Positions 55,736 through 64,000 of a DNA stretch of 64,000 bases are shown here, piece after piece. The DNA lies in the NCBI RefSeq assembly GCF_947498015.1, contig NZ_CANMIR010000001.1:124001-188000 (forward strand), in the 5' to 3' direction. The notes beneath the pieces are model-generated. The model was not told where the DNA came from, made no database searches, and worked only from the letters and a program-made list of their open reading frames with translations. This DNA comes from an uncultured Neptuniibacter sp. (GTDB taxonomy: Bacteria; Pseudomonadota; Gammaproteobacteria; Pseudomonadales; Balneatricaceae). Both the position numbers and the translations under genes were made by a program. Numbering within the stretch: position 1 is the stretch's first letter; every line of letters starts with the position of its first letter.

Positions 55736-57040
55736 TTAGCGATACAGTGGGAACTTCTTGCACAGCTCTTCAACCTGCGCACGGACTTCCGCTTCAACTT
55801 TTGAATTGTCGTCTGGATTTGCCACCAGGCCATCCAGAACATCGCTGATCAGATTACCGATCAGACGGAACTCTTCAGTGCCGAAACCACGACTGGTGCC
55901 TGCCGGTGTACCCAAACGGATACCGGAGGTGACCATCGGTTTTTCCGGATCGAATGGAATGCCATTCTTGTTACATGTGATACCTGCACGTTCCAGGGCT
56001 TCATCAACAACATTACCTTTCAGGCCTTTCGGACGCAGATCCACCAACATTAGATGAGTGTCAGTACCGCCAGTAACGATATCGCAACCACGCTCAACCA
56101 TCACAGCAGCCAGTACTTTAGCGTTCTCAACTACCTGATTGATGTAGGTTTTGAATTCAGGCTGTAGCGCTTCACCGAAAGCAACCGCTTTCGCAGCGAT
56201 AACGTGCATCAACGGACCACCCTGCAGACCTGGGAATACAGCAGAGTTGATCTTCTTACCGATATCCAGATTATTAGACAGGATCATGCCACCACGCGGG
56301 CCACGCAGCGTTTTGTGAGTCGTGGTTGTCACAACATCAGCGTGTGGCAGTGGGCTTGGGTGAGCACCGGTCGCTACCAGACCTGCGATATGTGCCATAT
56401 CAACGAACAGGTAAGCGCCGACTTTGTCAGCGATCTCACGGAAACGTGCAAAGTCGATCTCACGTGGAATCGCAGAACCACCCGCAATAATCATTTTTGG
56501 CTGGCACTCAACCGCCAGCGCTTCAACTTCATCGTAATCGATACGGCTATCTTCACGAGATACGCCGTACTGAACAGCGTTGAACCACTTACCAGACAGC
56601 GCAGGACGTGCACCATGAGTCAGGTGACCACCGGCATCCAGAGACATACCCAGAACCGTATCGCCTGGCTGCAGCAGTGCCAGCATAACCGCACCGTTCG
56701 CCTGAGCACCGGAGTGAGGCTGTACGTTTACAAATTCACAACCAAACAGCTCTTTAGCACGCTCGATAGCCAACCCTTCCGCTTTATCAGCGTACTCACA
56801 ACCACCGTAGTAGCGGCGGCCCGGATAACCTTCAGCGTACTTGTTTGTCAGTACCGTACCCTGCGCCTGCATAACCGCTTTGGATACGATGTTTTCAGAG
56901 GCGATCAGCTCGATCCCCATCTCCTGACGTTCGAACTCTTCATTCACTGCAGACACCAGTTCAGCGTCTCGGCCTGCCAGATCTTGGGTAAAAAATGCTT
57001 CGCAAACAGCGTCGTTGCGATACAGATCACTGTGACTCAT
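55736..57040 (-). CDS. glyA: Serine hydroxymethyltransferase
   Basis: This 434-residue PLP enzyme interconverts serine and glycine with tetrahydrofolate. It has [11 protein letters not shown] near 43-53, [13 protein letters not shown] and the PLP-lysine motif [15 protein letters not shown] near 240. The length is 17 residues longer than E. coli GlyA because of an N-terminal extension. It lies between sdaA and gcvH, linking glycine cleavage to serine. Confidence 0.97.
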   Translation of the reverse strand: MSHSDLYRNDAVCEAFFTQDLAGRDAELVSAVNEEFERQEMGIELIASENIVSKAVMQAQGTVLTNKYAEGYPGRRYYGGCEYADKAEGLAIERAKELFGCEFVNVQPHSGAQANGAVMLALLQPGDTVLGMSLDAGGHLTHGARPALSGKWFNAVQYGVSREDSRIDYDEVEALAVECQPKMIIAGGSAIPREIDFARFREIADKVGAYLFVDMAHIAGLVATGAHPSPLPHADVVTTTTHKTLRGPRGGMILSNNLDIGKKINSAVFPGLQGGPLMHVIAAKAVAFGEALQPEFKTYINQVVENAKVLAAVMVERGCDIVTGGTDTHLMLVDLRPKGLKGNVVDEALERAGITCNKNGIPFDPEKPMVTSGIRLGTPAGTSRGFGTEEFRLIGNLISDVLDGLVANPDDNSKVEAEVRAQVEELCKKFPLYR

Positions 57041-57076
57041 GATTGTTATTCTCTAATTAAGTTTTATTACGAAGGA

Positions 57077-58456
57077 TCAGCAGGCAACCACATTTACTGC
57101 GAGCCCACCTTGTGAGGTTTCTTTATATTTGTCCTGCATATCGAGACCGGTCTGACGCATCGTTTCGATCACCGAATCCAGTGATACGTGATGCTCACCG
57201 TCTCCACGCAGGGCCAGACGAGCAGCATTAATAGCTTTAACAGCGCCCATCGTATTTCGTTCGATACAAGGAACCTGAACCAGACCACCAATCGGGTCGC
57301 AGGTCAGTCCCAGGTTATGTTCCATTCCGATCTCAGCTGCGTTTTCAATCTGCTGGCTGGTGCCACCCATAACAGCGCAGAGAGCCCCCGCAGCCATGGA
57401 ACAGGCAACACCGATCTCGCCCTGACAACCGACTTCGGCAGCAGAGATAGATGCATTCTTCTTATAAAGCATGCCGATCGCAGCAGAGGTCGCCAGAAAA
57501 TCAAAAATACCCTGCTTATTGGAACCCGGCACAAAACGGTCGTAGTAAGCCAATACCGCTGGAATGACACCTGCCGCACCATTGGTTGGCGCTGTAACGA
57601 CGCGCCCACCGGCTGCATTCTCTTCATTCACTGCGATAGCAAACAGGTTCACCCAGTCCATTACCGTCAACTGATCTTTCAGCGCGGCTTCAGGGCTACC
57701 TTTAAGCTCTTCATAGAGCTCGTGTGCACGGCGCTTAACATTCAGGCCACCCGGCAGCATCCCCTCTTCAGCGCAGCCACGACGAATACAGTTATCCATC
57801 ACTTCCCAGATATTCCAGAGGCGGCTTTCAAGCTCCTCCTGAGTTCCCCAGGTTAACTCATTCGCCAGAATGAGCTCTGCGATGCTTTTACCCTCACTTT
57901 CACAAAGCGCCAGAAGTTCAGCACCGTTATCAAAATGGTAAGGCAGTTTAAAAGCGGGCTCTGCTTTTTTACCCTGACCCGCTTCAGCGTCACTCAGGAC
58001 AAAGCCACCACCAACCGAGTAGAAAATATTGTCGTGCACAATCAGGCCCGCTTCATCGTAAGCCTTGAAGTGCATTCCGTTGGGATGCTTCGGGAGGGAT
58101 TCACCGAAGTTAAAAGGAAGGTCTGATTCCGGATTAAATGGAATCATCTTTTTTCCCGCCAGATTGATCTGGCCGGATCTCTTAATTTCATCGATGTATA
58201 CAGGGACAAGATCAGGATCAACCAGGTCTGGCTTCTCGCCCATTAAGCCGATCATCACGGCAACATCCGTAGCATGACCTTTACCCGTCATCGCCAGAGA
58301 GCCGAACAGACCCACATGGACAGATGCGACCTTTTCAAATACGTCGCGCTCGTTCAACTCATCTAGAAACCGGTTCGCTGCAACAACAGGACCCACGGTA
58401 TGAGAGCTGGATGGACCAATACCGATTTTATATAGATCAAAGATACTTAATGGCAC
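57077..58456 (-). CDS. sdaA: L-serine dehydratase (single-chain)
   Basis: This 459-residue [4Fe-4S] enzyme deaminates serine to pyruvate. It has the N-terminal beta domain ([20 protein letters not shown]) and the C-terminal alpha domain with cluster cysteines in [16 protein letters not shown] and [10 protein letters not shown]. The start is GTG 58456 with GGAG upstream. It is the first gene of sdaA-glyA-gcvH-gcvP, so the operon turns glycine to serine to pyruvate. E. coli has two such genes, sdaA and sdaB; the symbol is not exact. Confidence 0.94.
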   Translation of the reverse strand: MPLSIFDLYKIGIGPSSSHTVGPVVAANRFLDELNERDVFEKVASVHVGLFGSLAMTGKGHATDVAVMIGLMGEKPDLVDPDLVPVYIDEIKRSGQINLAGKKMIPFNPESDLPFNFGESLPKHPNGMHFKAYDEAGLIVHDNIFYSVGGGFVLSDAEAGQGKKAEPAFKLPYHFDNGAELLALCESEGKSIAELILANELTWGTQEELESRLWNIWEVMDNCIRRGCAEEGMLPGGLNVKRRAHELYEELKGSPEAALKDQLTVMDWVNLFAIAVNEENAAGGRVVTAPTNGAAGVIPAVLAYYDRFVPGSNKQGIFDFLATSAAIGMLYKKNASISAAEVGCQGEIGVACSMAAGALCAVMGGTSQQIENAAEIGMEHNLGLTCDPIGGLVQVPCIERNTMGAVKAINAARLALRGDGEHHVSLDSVIETMRQTGLDMQDKYKETSQGGLAVNVVAC

Positions 58457-58509
58457 GTCACCATCTCCACAGCGGTCGATCCGCTCTTTTTATTATTTAT
58501 CACCGTAGA

Positions 58510-58534
58510 GAGCACTATTCGCTCTCTACCTATT
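58510..58534 (-). repeat. 9-bp hairpin in the sdaA leader
   Basis: GTAGAGAGC and GCTCTCTAC are perfect arms with a 7-nt loop, about 55 nt before the sdaA start. It could be a leader structure; it lacks glycine-riboswitch consensus. Confidence 0.45.
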
Positions 58535-58625
58535 CACCCTGCATCACAAAAAAACTGAACACTAATTGATCAATTTCCCGTTTATGTTTTTCAGACTAGC
58601 AGCGACTTTTTCCAAAATCAACAAA

Positions 58626-58661
58626 AAGTTTCCTATAAGAAACTTATTTTCTAAAAGTTTC
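58626..58661. promoter_or_regulatory. Operator of the XRE-cupin regulator (sdaA/regulator side)
   Basis: AAGTTTCCTATAAGAAACTT (58626-58645) is a palindrome with arms AAGTTTC/GAAACTT, followed by a third half-site AAGTTTC (58655-58661). It lies in the divergent promoter region of sdaA and the regulator. A near-identical copy is upstream of the symporter at 59575. Confidence 0.6.
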
Positions 58662-58755
58662 TTTTGTACATATAGAGGTATATCATTTTCCCTATCGGGC
58701 CGATGAGCTGGTGCCCTACTCGACAAACCCAGCAGAGCCCACTGAGGATCAACCG

Positions 58756-59388
58756 ATGTCAGACCAACCCTCATTCCTTATCCCCAATGCAAAATTGGAG
58801 ATCGCTAAACAAAACACCGAGGCACAAGTGGAGCCCCTTGAGCTGGGTGCCCGCGTGAGAGAATTAAGACTGAGTCAGCAATTAACACTGGAAGAGGTCA
58901 GCCAGTTAACCGGGCTGGCACGCTCAACCCTTTCCAAAATTGAGAACGAACAGATATCGCCAACCTTTACCGTAGTAAATAAGCTCGCTTCCGGACTCAA
59001 CATCGATATTCCACAACTGTTTACTCAGCCGGTTAAGGAGAGCCACCACTGCTCCGGACGGCGGGATATCACCCGTCAGGGCGAAGGTAAGCCACACCCA
59101 ACAGCTACGTACGAACATGAGCTACTGGCCGCAACCCTCACCCGTAAGAAGATGATCCCGTTCAAGACCACTGTCCGCACCCACTCCTGGGATGAGTACG
59201 AAGACTGGGTCAGACATGACGGCGAAGAGTTCCTCTACGTGCTCAAAGGCAGCATCATGTTCTACACCGAGTTTTATGAACCGGTTGAGCTGTTTGAAGG
59301 CGATAGCGCTTATTACGACTGTGAGATGGGACATGCCCTGATATCCACCAGCGCAGAAGATGCAGAAGTTCTCTGGGTGACCGCTTAG
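58756..59388 (+). CDS. XRE-family regulator with C-terminal cupin domain
   Basis: This 210-residue protein has an N-terminal HTH (LRLSQQLTLEEVSQLTGLAR, then STLSKIENEQ) and a cupin (HDGEEFLYVLKGSIMFY and GDSAYYD). A cupin next to an XRE HTH often senses a small metabolite. The start at 58756 has GAGG upstream. Its place between the glycine/serine operon and the symporter, with paired operators on both sides, suggests it controls both units; whether it activates or represses is unknown. Confidence 0.88.
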   Translation: MSDQPSFLIPNAKLEIAKQNTEAQVEPLELGARVRELRLSQQLTLEEVSQLTGLARSTLSKIENEQISPTFTVVNKLASGLNIDIPQLFTQPVKESHHCSGRRDITRQGEGKPHPTATYEHELLAATLTRKKMIPFKTTVRTHSWDEYEDWVRHDGEEFLYVLKGSIMFYTEFYEPVELFEGDSAYYDCEMGHALISTSAEDAEVLWVTA

Positions 59389-59772
59389 GTCGGCCCCCCC
59401 TTTTGGTACCCTCCAAAGCAGCCAATATCAGATTTAGCTCTTTATGAATTTTTTCTATTCGGCTTAACCACCTGTTTTTATTGAAGAAACGCTCAATACA
59501 TTAAAAAAACTCGTCTATTCGATAAATTTTTCTCAATTTTTTGATTGAAATAAATTTCCTCATGCGCTAGCTTTGTTTCCTATTGGAAACTTATTCCCAA
59601 TAAGGATCCATTTTCTACTTTTCCTTCCCTTTGAAGAAAACAGTAGAAAATAGATCACGGTGCTTTAAGTCCGATTATAAGTTGAAGCGTTCCGCCCCGG
59701 TGGTTGTGCAGAGACATATAAGAGTCCAAGAGCAAAGCAAATAAAAATAACAATCCTATGGAGTCCAGGTTT
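59389..59772 (+). other. Intergenic region before the symporter
   Basis: AT-rich, no gene. It contains the second operator (59575-59590) and a 10-bp inverted repeat ATTTTCTACT / AGTAGAAAAT (59610-59651) in the leader. No glycine riboswitch consensus is seen. Confidence 0.6.
59575..59590. promoter_or_regulatory. Second operator copy upstream of the symporter
   Basis: GTTTCCTATTGGAAAC is palindromic and shares GTTTCCTAT(N2)GAAACTTATT with the site at 58628. It lies about 180 nt before the symporter start. Confidence 0.6.
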
Positions 59773-61158
59773 ATGGAAACATTAACCTCTATCATTGGCA
59801 GCATTAACGGTATCGTTTGGGGTCCGATGATGCTTGTTCTCATCCTTGGTGTGGGTCTTTTCCTCATGCTGGGGTTACGTCTGATGCCTATTTTCAAATT
59901 AGGCACAGGTTTCAAACTACTGTTTGAAGGCCGCAACACCAAGAAAGGTGAAGAAAAGGATGGTGAAATCTCGCCATTCCAGGCATTGATGACAGCACTT
60001 TCCGCTACGGTCGGTACCGGTAACATCGCAGGTGTTGCGACCGCCGTTTTCCTGGGTGGCCCAGGTGCACTCTTCTGGATGTGGTGTACCGCACTGGTTG
60101 GTATGGCCACAAAATTCTCCGAAGCCGTTTTGGCCGTTAAGTACCGTGAAGTTGATGAAGAAGGTAACCACGTAGGTGGCCCGATGTACTACATCAAGAA
60201 CGGTCTTGGCTCAAAATGGGCATGGCTGGGTACCGCATTTGCGATCTTCGGTGCCGTTGCCGCATTCGGTATCGGTAACACCGTTCAGTCTAACTCCGTA
60301 GCTGATGTACTTCAGGCTAACTTCGGTCTGGATGTCTGGGTTACCGGTGTCATCCTGATGGTTCTGGTTGGTGCCGTTCTGATCGGTGGTATCAAGCGTA
60401 TCGGTGCAGTCGCCGGTTCTCTGGTTCCTCTGATGGCGATCGCGTACCTGGGTGCTGGTATTGTTGTATTGGCGATCAATGCTGAAGCAATTCCAGCAGC
60501 GCTGGATCTGGTCTTTACCTATGCATTCACAGAATCTGCGGCTGAAGGTGGCTTCGCTGGTGCTGCTGTATGGGCAGCTATCCGCTTTGGTGTAGCACGT
60601 GGTGTTTTCTCCAACGAAGCGGGTCTGGGTTCTGCGCCTATCGCTCATGCTGCATCGCAGACTAAAGATCCTGTTCGTCAGGGCCTGATTGCGATGCTGG
60701 GTACATTTATCGATACCATCATTATCTGTTCTATCACCGGTCTGGTTATCATCACCTCCGGCGAGTGGACTTCAGGTGTATCGGGTGCAGCACTGACCTC
60801 CGCCGCATTTGCAAATGCGCTGCCGGGTATTGGTAACTATCTGGTTGCTATCGCATTGGCTGTATTCGCCTTCACTACCATTATCGGCTGGTCTTTCTAC
60901 GGCGAACGCTGTGTTGAGTTCCTGTTTGGTGTGAAAGCGATTAAACCTTACCGTCTGCTGTGGATCATTGCGGTTCCAGTGGGTGCGACAACAGGTCTGG
61001 ATTTCATCTGGCTGGTTGCAGACACGCTGAACGCGATGATGGCTATTCCTAACTTGATCGCACTGGCACTGTTAAGCCCAGTGGTGTTCAAACTGACTCG
61101 AGAGTTCTTCGCCCGTAACGGCGCACCGGCTGATACAACTGGTGACCAGAAAGCGTAA
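59773..61158 (+). CDS. AGCS-family sodium:alanine/glycine symporter
   Basis: This 461-residue inner-membrane protein has about ten helices and the AGCS signature VGTGNIAGVATAVFLGGPGA (about 93-112) and GVARGVFSNEAGLGSAPIAH. It imports alanine or glycine with Na+; the neighbours favour glycine. The ATG at 59773, with GGAG ten bases upstream, is preferred over one five codons earlier that has no ribosome site. Confidence 0.95.
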   Translation: METLTSIIGSINGIVWGPMMLVLILGVGLFLMLGLRLMPIFKLGTGFKLLFEGRNTKKGEEKDGEISPFQALMTALSATVGTGNIAGVATAVFLGGPGALFWMWCTALVGMATKFSEAVLAVKYREVDEEGNHVGGPMYYIKNGLGSKWAWLGTAFAIFGAVAAFGIGNTVQSNSVADVLQANFGLDVWVTGVILMVLVGAVLIGGIKRIGAVAGSLVPLMAIAYLGAGIVVLAINAEAIPAALDLVFTYAFTESAAEGGFAGAAVWAAIRFGVARGVFSNEAGLGSAPIAHAASQTKDPVRQGLIAMLGTFIDTIIICSITGLVIITSGEWTSGVSGAALTSAAFANALPGIGNYLVAIALAVFAFTTIIGWSFYGERCVEFLFGVKAIKPYRLLWIIAVPVGATTGLDFIWLVADTLNAMMAIPNLIALALLSPVVFKLTREFFARNGAPADTTGDQKA

Positions 61159-61172
61159 TAACTGAGTGTCAG

Positions 61173-61200
61173 TGCCGGGCCCTCTTTCCAGGGTCCGGCA
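61173..61200 (+). terminator. Hairpin after the symporter gene
   Basis: TGCCGGGCCCT and AGGGTCCGGCA pair with one G-U, followed by TTATCC. A weak terminator, so some read-through into gcvT is likely. Confidence 0.6.
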
Positions 61201-61331
61201 TTATCCCCCGAAGTAACTTGTTGAAAAGGTTCCGGCTGCACACTGAGCTTTTTCTACAGATTATCTTTAAAAATAAATTCGCGGCCTCGCTTAGCGAAGC
61301 CTGCATAAGAACAAGCACGATGGAGAACAAC

Positions 61332-62447
61332 ATGTCCGAACTGAGCAAAACGCCTCTATACGACCTGCACATTGAACTGGGTGGAAAAATGGTACCTTTC
61401 GCAGGTTTCGAAATGCCGGTTCAGTACCCATTAGGTGTAAAAAAAGAGCACGTACACACACGTGATCACGCGGGTTTATTTGATGTATCCCACATGGGTC
61501 AGGTCAAGCTGACAGGTGAGAATGCTGCCGCTGAACTGGAGAAACTGGTACCTGTCGATATCATCGACCTGCCAGCAGGCAAGCAGCGTTATGCCCTCTT
61601 CACCAATGAAGAAGGCGGCATCATGGATGACCTGATGGTCACTAACTACGGTGATCATCTGTATGTGGTTGTTAATGCTGCATGTAAAGAGCAGGATATT
61701 GCTCACATGCGTGCCAACCTGGGTGAAGGCGTTGAGCTTGAAGTGCTGGATGACCGTGCACTGGTTGCACTGCAGGGCCCGGAAGCTGCACAGGCTCTCT
61801 CCCGCATCTGCCCTGAAGTGAATGAACTGGTATTCATGGATTCCCGCCACATCAACATCGATGGCGTTGATTGCTTCGTCAGCCGCTCGGGTTACACCGG
61901 CGAAGATGGCTACGAGATCTCTATCCCATCTGCCGATGCTGATCGTCTCTGCCGTCTGTTCCTGGAACAGCCAGAAGTAGAGTTCATCGGTCTGGGTGCG
62001 CGTGACTCTCTGCGTCTGGAATCAGGTCTGTGCCTGTACGGTCACGACCTTGACCAGACAACAACTCCGATCGAAGGCAGCCTGATCTGGGCGATCAGCA
62101 AATGTCGTCGTGCCGATGGTGAACGCGCAGCGGGCTTCCCTGGCGCAGAAAAGATTTTGAGCCAGATCGCTAATAAAGATTACACCCGTAAACGTGTTGG
62201 CCTGATTGCATCGGGTAAAGCACCTATTCGTGAAGGTGCTGAACTGGTGAATGCTGATGGCGAGAAGATCGGTGTCGTAACCTCCGGTAGCTTTGGCCCA
62301 ACTGTCGGCAAGCCTGTCGCGATGGGTTACGTAGAAACCGCTTACTCCGCCCTGGAAACTGAAGTCTTCGCACTGGTTCGTGGTAAGCAGATGCCTATGG
62401 TTGTTTCTAAAGCACCCTTTATCGAACAGCGTTACTACCGCGGTTAA
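61332..62447 (+). CDS. gcvT: Glycine cleavage system T protein (aminomethyltransferase)
   Basis: This 371-residue enzyme releases ammonia from the aminomethyl-GcvH and makes methylene-tetrahydrofolate. It begins SELSKTPLYDLHIELGGKMV and has FAGFEMPVQY, DVSHMGQVKLTG and SRSGYTGEDGYEI of the folate-binding fold. The ATG at 61332 with GGAG is chosen over upstream starts. It is separated from gcvHP by the regulator and symporter, though the protein is needed with them. Confidence 0.96.
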   Translation: MSELSKTPLYDLHIELGGKMVPFAGFEMPVQYPLGVKKEHVHTRDHAGLFDVSHMGQVKLTGENAAAELEKLVPVDIIDLPAGKQRYALFTNEEGGIMDDLMVTNYGDHLYVVVNAACKEQDIAHMRANLGEGVELEVLDDRALVALQGPEAAQALSRICPEVNELVFMDSRHINIDGVDCFVSRSGYTGEDGYEISIPSADADRLCRLFLEQPEVEFIGLGARDSLRLESGLCLYGHDLDQTTTPIEGSLIWAISKCRRADGERAAGFPGAEKILSQIANKDYTRKRVGLIASGKAPIREGAELVNADGEKIGVVTSGSFGPTVGKPVAMGYVETAYSALETEVFALVRGKQMPMVVSKAPFIEQRYYRG

Positions 62448-62508
62448 TCTGAAAGATTTATTCACGGCTAATCCGTCCTGACCCTACTAACGAACTTAGT
62501 AAGGCATT

Positions 62509-62550
62509 GGGGACCGAGCTCCTTCCCATTGAGCTCGGGCTCCCCCTTTT
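62509..62550 (+). terminator. Rho-independent terminator of gcvT
   Basis: GGGGACCGAGCTC pairs with GAGCTCGGGCTCCCC (one bulge) and is followed by CTTTTT. It lies 60 nt after the gcvT stop. Confidence 0.85.
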
Positions 62551-62574
62551 TAATACATTACCTGAGGTGGCCCT

Positions 62575-63510
62575 ATGGAACTGATTCCATTACAAGAGCT
62601 GAAAGGCGAATCTAAAATGTCCCGCCTGCGTCATAAACCCGACCCAGAGCGTAAACGTTTACGTAAGCCTGAATGGATCCGAATTGACGCGCACTCCAAT
62701 GCGAATGTCAAAAAGGTGAAAAAGCAGCTCCGCGACCTCAAACTGCATACCGTTTGTGAGGAAGCCTCCTGCCCTAATCTGGCAGAGTGCTTCAGCCATA
62801 AGACAGCCACCCTGATGATTATGGGTGCGATCTGTACCCGCCGCTGCCCATTCTGTGATGTGGCACACGGCAGACCGATGCAGCTGGACCCTGAAGAGCC
62901 GAAAAATGTTGCGTCTACCATCCAGCAACTCGGTCTGAAATATGTCGTTATCACCTCTGTGGATCGTGACGATCTACGTGACGGAGGTGCAGCCCACTTT
63001 GCCGAAGTAGTCAAAGAAGCCCGTGCAATCAGTGACACGCTGAAAGTAGAGATCCTGGTGCCCGACTTCCGCGGCAAAATGGATCTGGCGCTGGAAAAGC
63101 TTTCTACCCATATCCCAGATGTACTCAATCACAATATGGAAACCGTACCGCGCCTTTATGACCACGTGCGCCCAGGTGCCGACTATCACTGGTCACTGAA
63201 CCTGCTCTATCAGTTCAAACGACTCCACCCGCAGGTAGATACCAAGTCTGGCCTGATGGTGGGATTGGGTGAAACCAAGGAGGAGATCATCGAGGTGATG
63301 AAGGATCTTCGTGCGAATGACGTGGATATGTTAACGATCGGCCAGTACCTCCAGCCAAGTAAGTACCACCTGGCAGTAGAGCGCTATGTAACACCTGAAG
63401 AATTCAAAGAGTATGAAGAGATCGGCTATGCGCTGGGCTTTAAAAATGTAGCCAGCGGACCGATGGTTCGCTCTTCTTACCATGCTGACCTGCAAGCGAA
63501 AAGTCTGTAA
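62575..63510 (+). CDS. lipA: Lipoyl synthase
   Basis: This 311-residue radical-SAM enzyme inserts two sulfurs into octanoyl groups on GcvH and other lipoyl proteins. The radical-SAM cluster is CTRRCPFC (Cys87, 91, 94). The auxiliary cluster Cys61, Cys66 and Cys72 lies in [13 protein letters not shown], and the C-terminal RSSYHAD contains the auxiliary Ser ligand. The start at 62575 has GAGG upstream. lipB is not adjacent; the gene is here with the glycine cleavage set. Confidence 0.97.
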   Translation: MELIPLQELKGESKMSRLRHKPDPERKRLRKPEWIRIDAHSNANVKKVKKQLRDLKLHTVCEEASCPNLAECFSHKTATLMIMGAICTRRCPFCDVAHGRPMQLDPEEPKNVASTIQQLGLKYVVITSVDRDDLRDGGAAHFAEVVKEARAISDTLKVEILVPDFRGKMDLALEKLSTHIPDVLNHNMETVPRLYDHVRPGADYHWSLNLLYQFKRLHPQVDTKSGLMVGLGETKEEIIEVMKDLRANDVDMLTIGQYLQPSKYHLAVERYVTPEEFKEYEEIGYALGFKNVASGPMVRSSYHADLQAKSL

Positions 63511-63522
63511 AGGAGAAAGGAA

Positions 63523-64000
63523 ATGGCATTACAGCATGACGTTTCACAGCCCCTTGCGGGCGGCACACTGGTCCACCTGAATGTGCAGGCTGCGGTAGAC
63601 ACCGATAGCCGTATCAGCAGCATCATTGTACGTGAACGCCCCTTTATCGGTGATCTTGGCTTAGACACGGAACCGGATGATAAGAATCTGCTGATTGCGA
63701 TTGGTGAGGTCATGGGTGTTGCCCACCCGCTGACCGTCAACCGTATCTCCTGCATGGGTCGTCTTGCTATTTTATGGATCAATGAGAACCGCTGGTTGGT
63801 TCTTCCACCTGCCGGTGCGCATGAATCTATATATCAGGCACTGCGCGAGACCTTCGGTGAAGACCTTAAGCTGGAGACCACTCAGGAGGGCCAGCTCAAA
63901 GCCCACCTGAATAAAGCAGCAACCCACTATCTGCTGAGCAGTTCCAATACTCAGCAGTTCAGCCACCTCCCTGTGACGGAAGAGGAGCTGACCAATGGCA
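63523..64000 (+). CDS. Partial gene, possible SoxG-like protein
   Basis: The frame opens at ATG 63523 with AAAGGAGAAAGGAA upstream, 12 nt after lipA, and stays open to the window end (159 codons seen). The part AHPLTVNRISCMGRLAILWI and NENRWLVLPP resembles the sarcosine oxidase gamma (SoxG) / folate-binding GcvT-like pattern. The family is not certain. It would be the next gene of the gcvT-lipA transcript. Confidence 0.45.
   Translation, partial: MALQHDVSQPLAGGTLVHLNVQAAVDTDSRISSIIVRERPFIGDLGLDTEPDDKNLLIAIGEVMGVAHPLTVNRISCMGRLAILWINENRWLVLPPAGAHESIYQALRETFGEDLKLETTQEGQLKAHLNKAATHYLLSSSNTQQFSHLPVTEEELTNG

Noticed and set aside
59389-61331. Glycine riboswitch before the symporter, gcvT or sdaA
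   Set aside because: The tandem aptamer consensus is not visible; paired operators for the XRE regulator are found instead.

Overview
The window is a chromosomal segment of a gammaproteobacterium, most likely a marine member of the Oceanospirillales / Oceanospirillaceae (inference). The evidence is the conserved gene order (lon-hupB, bamC-dapA, perM-tusA-bepA, the tol-pal and ruv clusters next to aspS), the protein sequences, the TRAP transporter and the moderate GC content. A genus cannot be named from sequence alone.

Region by region. 1-13.8 kb: tRNA-Asp with a degenerate tRNA-like copy, hupB, lon with a sigma-32-like promoter, nfuA, a MATE exporter, a CPA2 antiporter, a TrpD2-like protein, cobS, rlmD and an RluA-family gene, a D-2-hydroxyacid dehydrogenase, bamC and dapA. 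14.1-18.6 kb: a Bcp peroxiredoxin, an AI-2E family permease, a TusA-like protein, bepA and nadA. 18.6-19.4 kb: a tRNA-Lys followed by tandem ~175-bp repeats, each starting with a 19-bp copy of the tRNA 3' end. 19.4-31.6 kb: queC, cpoB-pal-tolB-tolA-tolR-tolQ, a DksA/TraR-like gene, ruvB-ruvA-(TRIC channel)-ruvC, yebC, aspS and fmdB. 31.7-37 kb: small housekeeping and hypothetical genes. 37.1-44.6 kb: a LysR-controlled catabolic operon (TRAP transporter, heterotrimeric HcnABC/opine-oxidase-like dehydrogenase, RidA). 45.8-47.6 kb: a Rieske oxygenase with a divergent TetR regulator around a palindromic operator. 48-51.5 kb: a run of short unrelated minus-strand genes separated by attC-like sites, which looks like a piece of an integron cassette array without an integrase. 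51.7-52.2 kb: a REP-like inverted repeat and a highly structured gcvP 3' region.

52.2-64 kb is a glycine/serine module built around one XRE-cupin regulator. On the minus strand lie sdaA-glyA-gcvH-gcvP. On the plus strand lie an AGCS-type alanine/glycine symporter, gcvT, lipA and a truncated SoxG-like gene. Together they would import glycine, oxidise it through the lipoylated cleavage system, make serine with the released C1 unit and deaminate it to pyruvate. The same palindromic sequence sits in the sdaA/regulator intergenic region and upstream of the symporter, so it is a good candidate operator for the regulator.

The least expected features are the tRNA-Lys repeat locus, which is laid out like the E. 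coli tyrT/rtT locus, and the attC-like cassette cluster.
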